This document shows, piece after piece, positions 60,547-64,000 of a stretch of 64,000 nt of DNA (position 1 is its first letter; each line of letters begins with the position of its first letter). The DNA comes from Eubacterium_U album. Its GTDB lineage: Bacteria; Bacillota; Clostridia; Lachnospirales; Lachnospiraceae. Under the pieces are notes generated by a model. It was not told the origin of the DNA and made no database searches. It saw only the letters and a list, made by a program, of their open reading frames with translations. Location of the stretch: assembly GCF_025336545.1 (NCBI RefSeq), contig NZ_JAODBU010000011.1:62001-126000 (forward strand). Reading direction: 5' to 3'. A program made the translations under genes and the position numbers.

Positions 60547-62802
60547 GTGACACAAGATAATTCAAAAGATAACTCAGCTAATAAATATACAAATAAGTAT
60601 ACTAAAAAAACTAGTATCAAAAAATTTCTTTTACTCTTATACAATATTATTATAATTGTAGTGGCAATTTTATCTTCCTACTCCTATTCTATTACTACGG
60701 AAAACAAAAGCATCGCCTTACGTTTAGATAATTTCTGCAACTCTACTGACTCTATGAAACAGCTTACTGAAAGCTATTTATATGCAGAAAAAGGATATGT
60801 CGATAACTGGGCTCACTACATTTCCAGCAATAATATGACTATAGATGAAGCAATAAAATTTGTACAGAATATTAACACACAGGGCAACCGCTATGCACAC
60901 TTCGTTGATATGGATGACTTCTCAGCTATTTCTACTATTGCAGATAAAAATGGAAATTACTCTGTTAACTGTTACAAAACATTTTATGATACAGATACCA
61001 ATGCATGTCATGCAATGATTAAAAAAATGCAGAATATATTTAAATCACAATCCGGTCAGGTTTATGTTCTTGGTAAATATCGCGTTGACGGACTACAACA
61101 GACTGTCATCAGTGTTGGTACTAGAGTTTATTTAAATATTGGTAACAATAAGACAAAGCCTTACCTGCTTTTAAGATTGCTCCCTGTTGATTACCTAAAA
61201 AATGCATGGGCATTTCCAACTGAATATAAATCAGCAGAAATCAGTCTTATTAACTCTAACGGTGAATATGTTATTCAGTCTCCTTCGATGAAATCAAGAA
61301 CTTTTTATGACTATATTCGCGGATACAATTTTCAAAATGATTACAATAAAGTCGACGAGCTTGCTAACAAAATTAAATCGTCCGATAGTGGCTTGCTTCA
61401 ATACAAAGACTATCGTAACGAAAATTGCTATTGGTACTATTCAAGTTTTGGAAAAAATTTAGATTTATACATCATAGGATATATTCCTGTAAAGGATATT
61501 GATTCAGTTAATATGAACTGGAGTATTGTTGCAATTATATGTGGAACAGTATTGTTTTTAACAATTCTTGATACATTTTACATATTATCAATTAATCATC
61601 GTTTAAGAAAAGCTGCAAGTGAAGCTGAACATGCAAGTCAGGCAAAAACACAATTTTTGTCCACTATATCCCACGATATCCGTACTCCAATGAATGGCGT
61701 TTTGGGGATGACTCAAATTGCGAAAAAACATTTAAATGATCCTGAATATATGGGCGAATGTCTGGATAAAGTTTTTCTTGCCGGAAATCATCTTTTAACA
61801 TTAATAAATGATATTTTAGATATTTCAAAAATTGAGAGTGGGAAAATGGCTATTTCTATAGAACCTTTTTCACTTAAGGACTGTGTAAATGAAGTTGTTA
61901 GTATTATTCGCCCTCAGGCTGAATATAAAGGCATTTCGCTTGAGGTTAATATGCATGACATTATTTACGAAACTTTGTCAGCTGATCCTTTACGACTTAA
62001 TCAGATAATAACTAATCTTTTAACTAATGCCGTAAAATATACTGACAATGGTGGAAAAGTTTTATTTGATATAAGTCAGTCACGATTACCGGATGATGAC
62101 GAAAAAATACGACTAAAAATTGTTGTCTCTGATAACGGAATCGGTATGACTAAAGAATTTCAGGAAACAATGTATAATTCATTTACCAGAGCTCTTGACA
62201 GTCGAACTAATAAAATTCAGGGAACCGGTTTAGGCCTTGCCATTATTAAACAGCTTGTAGATTTAATGAACGGCTCAATTGATTGTAAAAGCGAATTAAG
62301 GAAAGGAACTACATTTACTGTTTACCTTGATTTAGCAGTACTTAACGAACACAAGCATTTAGATACCGTAAATCCGGATTCATTATATGAAAAAAATTAT
62401 GATTTTTCTTCATTACATGTACTTGTTGCAGAAGACAATGATTTAAATTGGGAAATTATTAAAACAATGCTTTCCGAATATAAAGTTTCATGTGACCGTG
62501 CCGTAAATGGTCTTGAATGCATAAACACTTTGACTTCCTCTTCCAAAGGCTTTTATGACTTAATTTTAATGGATATCCAAATGCCTGTACTGAACGGAAA
62601 AGAAGCTACACGTAAAATCAGGAAAAACGAAGATGCGTATATACGAAATATTCCTATTGTAGCAATGACTGCTGATGCATTTGCTGAAGACATAAAGGCA
62701 TGTAAAGAAGCCGGAATGAATGCTCATATACCAAAGCCTATTAATATGAAACAGATATTATCAGTTTTAATAACTGTATTAAAGAAGGACTATAAATTTT
62801 AA
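60547..62802 (+). CDS. Hybrid sensor histidine kinase/response regulator
   Basis: A 751-residue protein from GTG 60547 (AAGGAGAG 8 bp upstream). A first membrane segment (~27-46) is followed by an extracytoplasmic domain of about 270 residues (dCACHE-like, with YADKNG-type strands), a second membrane segment (~325-345), then HisKA with H376 (TISHDIRTPMNG), HATPase with NLLTNAVKYTDNGG and GTGLGLAIIKQLVDLMNG, and a C-terminal receiver with D676 (LILMDIQMPVLNGKEA). No HPt domain is attached, so phosphate may pass to a separate HPt protein. Hybrid kinases of this plan in clostridia often carry cache sensors for small metabolites. It is a single gene with a strong terminator. Confidence 0.9.
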   Translation: MTQDNSKDNSANKYTNKYTKKTSIKKFLLLLYNIIIIVVAILSSYSYSITTENKSIALRLDNFCNSTDSMKQLTESYLYAEKGYVDNWAHYISSNNMTIDEAIKFVQNINTQGNRYAHFVDMDDFSAISTIADKNGNYSVNCYKTFYDTDTNACHAMIKKMQNIFKSQSGQVYVLGKYRVDGLQQTVISVGTRVYLNIGNNKTKPYLLLRLLPVDYLKNAWAFPTEYKSAEISLINSNGEYVIQSPSMKSRTFYDYIRGYNFQNDYNKVDELANKIKSSDSGLLQYKDYRNENCYWYYSSFGKNLDLYIIGYIPVKDIDSVNMNWSIVAIICGTVLFLTILDTFYILSINHRLRKAASEAEHASQAKTQFLSTISHDIRTPMNGVLGMTQIAKKHLNDPEYMGECLDKVFLAGNHLLTLINDILDISKIESGKMAISIEPFSLKDCVNEVVSIIRPQAEYKGISLEVNMHDIIYETLSADPLRLNQIITNLLTNAVKYTDNGGKVLFDISQSRLPDDDEKIRLKIVVSDNGIGMTKEFQETMYNSFTRALDSRTNKIQGTGLGLAIIKQLVDLMNGSIDCKSELRKGTTFTVYLDLAVLNEHKHLDTVNPDSLYEKNYDFSSLHVLVAEDNDLNWEIIKTMLSEYKVSCDRAVNGLECINTLTSSSKGFYDLILMDIQMPVLNGKEATRKIRKNEDAYIRNIPIVAMTADAFAEDIKACKEAGMNAHIPKPINMKQILSVLITVLKKDYKF

Positions 62803-62905
62803 AAAACTTTAATAATGGAGGCTAATTATTTAGGAGCAGGTGTCTATGAAAATTCCGAAGTTGCTGCTAAAGCCTTTGTTTTAGAATGTAGCAAATAATA
62901 AAAAC

Positions 62906-62946
62906 AAATACCCGGTTGTGAACCATTTTCACAACCGGGTATTTTT
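62906..62946. terminator. Bidirectional intrinsic terminator
   Basis: AAATACCCGGTTGTGAA pairs with TTCACAACCGGGTATTT, followed by TTG and flanked by A-runs. It separates the hybrid kinase gene from the convergent ABC permease gene. Confidence 0.9.
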
Positions 62947-62980
62947 GATAAAAAACTATAAAATAGCATTTTTAAAATTC

Positions 62981-64000
62981 TTAATTTATTATCTGTTTTC
63001 TTTTACTTACATAATTTGTTACTGCGACAAATATAAAACTGGAAATTACTATAACTGCCCCATTTATTAACAATGGTTTAATGCTTTCAAAATTAAAAAC
63101 TTCCATAGTTTTTATCAGTTGGTTATTTGCTACATAATAATATGTTGGCAATATATGTGCTATTTTCAATACATAATCAGGCATGTATTCAAATGGCACA
63201 AAGCATCCACAAAGAAATGATGTGCCGAGTGCTATTACATTTACTATTCCACCAATAGCATTCTTATTCTGCGTAATATTTCCAATTAAAAATCCTATGG
63301 TCAGACTGCATATCGTAAATACAAATGAATTTATAACATAGCCTAAACCATTTGAACTAAACATTAAGTCTTTAAACAAAATCAATGCCAAAATCATATA
63401 TAAAATCCACATTGCAAATATTACTATGGAATTTGATAATAATACGATTCTATTATATTTTTTGTAATTGAAACTGCTTATAATTGTTCTCTTCCTTACA
63501 GTCTCATCATTTAAACTTGCTAAAATCATGCTGATGCAATACACACATCCTGCAAGCAAGGCGTAATTTAGGATATTAAAATACTGTGTCATGCTGCTTA
63601 ACTTTGATGTATCTAAAGTCGTTTTCATATAAACCTTTGTATCTTTGTCCACAACTTTATTTACTTTTGAAATTAACTCAGCTCCACTATAATAATCCTT
63701 GTAAATAAGCACGGTTTTTATGTATTTTTCCACCATCATTTGGGCATATGAAGAATATTCATCACCACATGATTTATATTCCAACGAAGGATTCTTTCCA
63801 TCTAATAAATTTTTTCCAAAATCTTTTGGTATATAAATTACATAATTTACGTCTCTGTAAAAAATTGCATCATTTATTTTGTCTTCGTCTTTTGTATCTA
63901 TATCTTTTATTTCTGAATGTTTACTTATATAATCCTCAAAGCCTTTAGTAATATTATCTTCACTGTCTTTATTTACAATTAACACACTTGGTTTTGAATC
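62981..64000 (-). CDS. ABC-2 type transporter permease, N-terminus cut by window edge
   Basis: An open frame from the right edge to the stop at 62981 gives at least 339 residues; the visible frame has no convincing start, and codons continue without a stop to position 64000. An extracytoplasmic domain (~1-120) is followed by six membrane segments (~140-330), including ILNYALLAGCVYCISMILAS, and the ABC-2 pattern GNITQNKNAIGGIVNVIALG near FLCGCFVPFEYMPDYVLKIA. This matches the YhaP/NatB type of ABC-2 exporters. The partner ATPase should lie beyond the window. Confidence 0.8.
   Translation of the reverse strand, partial: DSKPSVLIVNKDSEDNITKGFEDYISKHSEIKDIDTKDEDKINDAIFYRDVNYVIYIPKDFGKNLLDGKNPSLEYKSCGDEYSSYAQMMVEKYIKTVLIYKDYYSGAELISKVNKVVDKDTKVYMKTTLDTSKLSSMTQYFNILNYALLAGCVYCISMILASLNDETVRKRTIISSFNYKKYNRIVLLSNSIVIFAMWILYMILALILFKDLMFSSNGLGYVINSFVFTICSLTIGFLIGNITQNKNAIGGIVNVIALGTSFLCGCFVPFEYMPDYVLKIAHILPTYYYVANNQLIKTMEVFNFESIKPLLINGAVIVISSFIFVAVTNYVSKRKQIIN

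Noticed and set aside
62815..62898. 27-codon ORF after the hybrid kinase gene
   Set aside because: Weak start context and no recognisable similarity. Probably a gene remnant at most.

Overview
The window is a low-GC chromosome segment from a Firmicutes bacterium, most likely a gut-type Lachnospiraceae species. The support is strongly AT-rich DNA, AGGAGG-type ribosome binding sites, ECF sigma and GHKL/LytTR pairs, secreted proteins ending in a basic Fn3-like domain, two GH65 phosphorylases, and a type V-A (Cas12a) CRISPR locus. I cannot name the species. No rRNA or tRNA gene was recognised.

Layout. Positions 1-2.4 kb hold a truncated ADP-ribosylglycohydrolase, an RsmH-like rRNA methyltransferase and a SpoT-like HD hydrolase. 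Positions 2.7-26.7 kb form one coherent carbohydrate locus that I read as an alpha-1,3-glucan (nigeran/mutan type) utilisation system. It has two secreted GH87 alpha-1,3-glucanases and two secreted proteins built from a repeated ~125-residue module that also occurs in one GH87 enzyme. It also has a class B sortase fused to a BspA-like leucine-rich domain, an F5/8C protein, a clan GH-N beta-helix hydrolase, beta-phosphoglucomutase, a LacI regulator, two GH65 phosphorylases and a sugar ABC importer. Near-identical palindromes (GTTTAACGTTAAAC) sit in front of the importer and the surface-protein genes, with weaker copies before lacI/pgmB and one GH87 gene. They tie the locus into a probable LacI regulon. 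The proposed flow is extracellular GH87 cleavage, ABC import, GH65 phosphorolysis to beta-glucose 1-phosphate, then PgmB to glucose 6-phosphate.

Positions 27-34 kb are mostly housekeeping: a lipoprotein, two MATE transporters, UppP, a dGTPase-like HD protein and a Dabb protein. The second MATE gene has a structured, terminator-bearing leader.

Positions 34.4-43 kb hold a complete type V-A CRISPR-Cas locus (cas12a-cas4-cas1-cas2-leader-array, all minus strand, 20 repeats and 19 spacers), bracketed by two paralogous EF-hand protein genes. Between the upstream EF-hand gene and cas12a lies a compact unit of promoter, degenerate repeat, pseudo-spacer and terminator. Its pseudo-spacer matches, over 9 seed bases next to a TTTA PAM, a site 20-39 bp upstream of the cas12a start codon. 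This looks like a Cas-regulating RNA (CreR-like) by which Cas12a represses itself, and it is the most notable finding.

Positions 43-64 kb hold a HIRAN protein, an ECF sigma/anti-sigma pair, prfC with a structured leader, a UvrD-family helicase, a methyltransferase and a very large C-type-lectin surface protein. That surface gene has a LytTR-type operator and lies next to a matching two-component system. An NSS transporter, a U32-like protein, a hybrid histidine kinase and a truncated ABC-2 permease complete the window.
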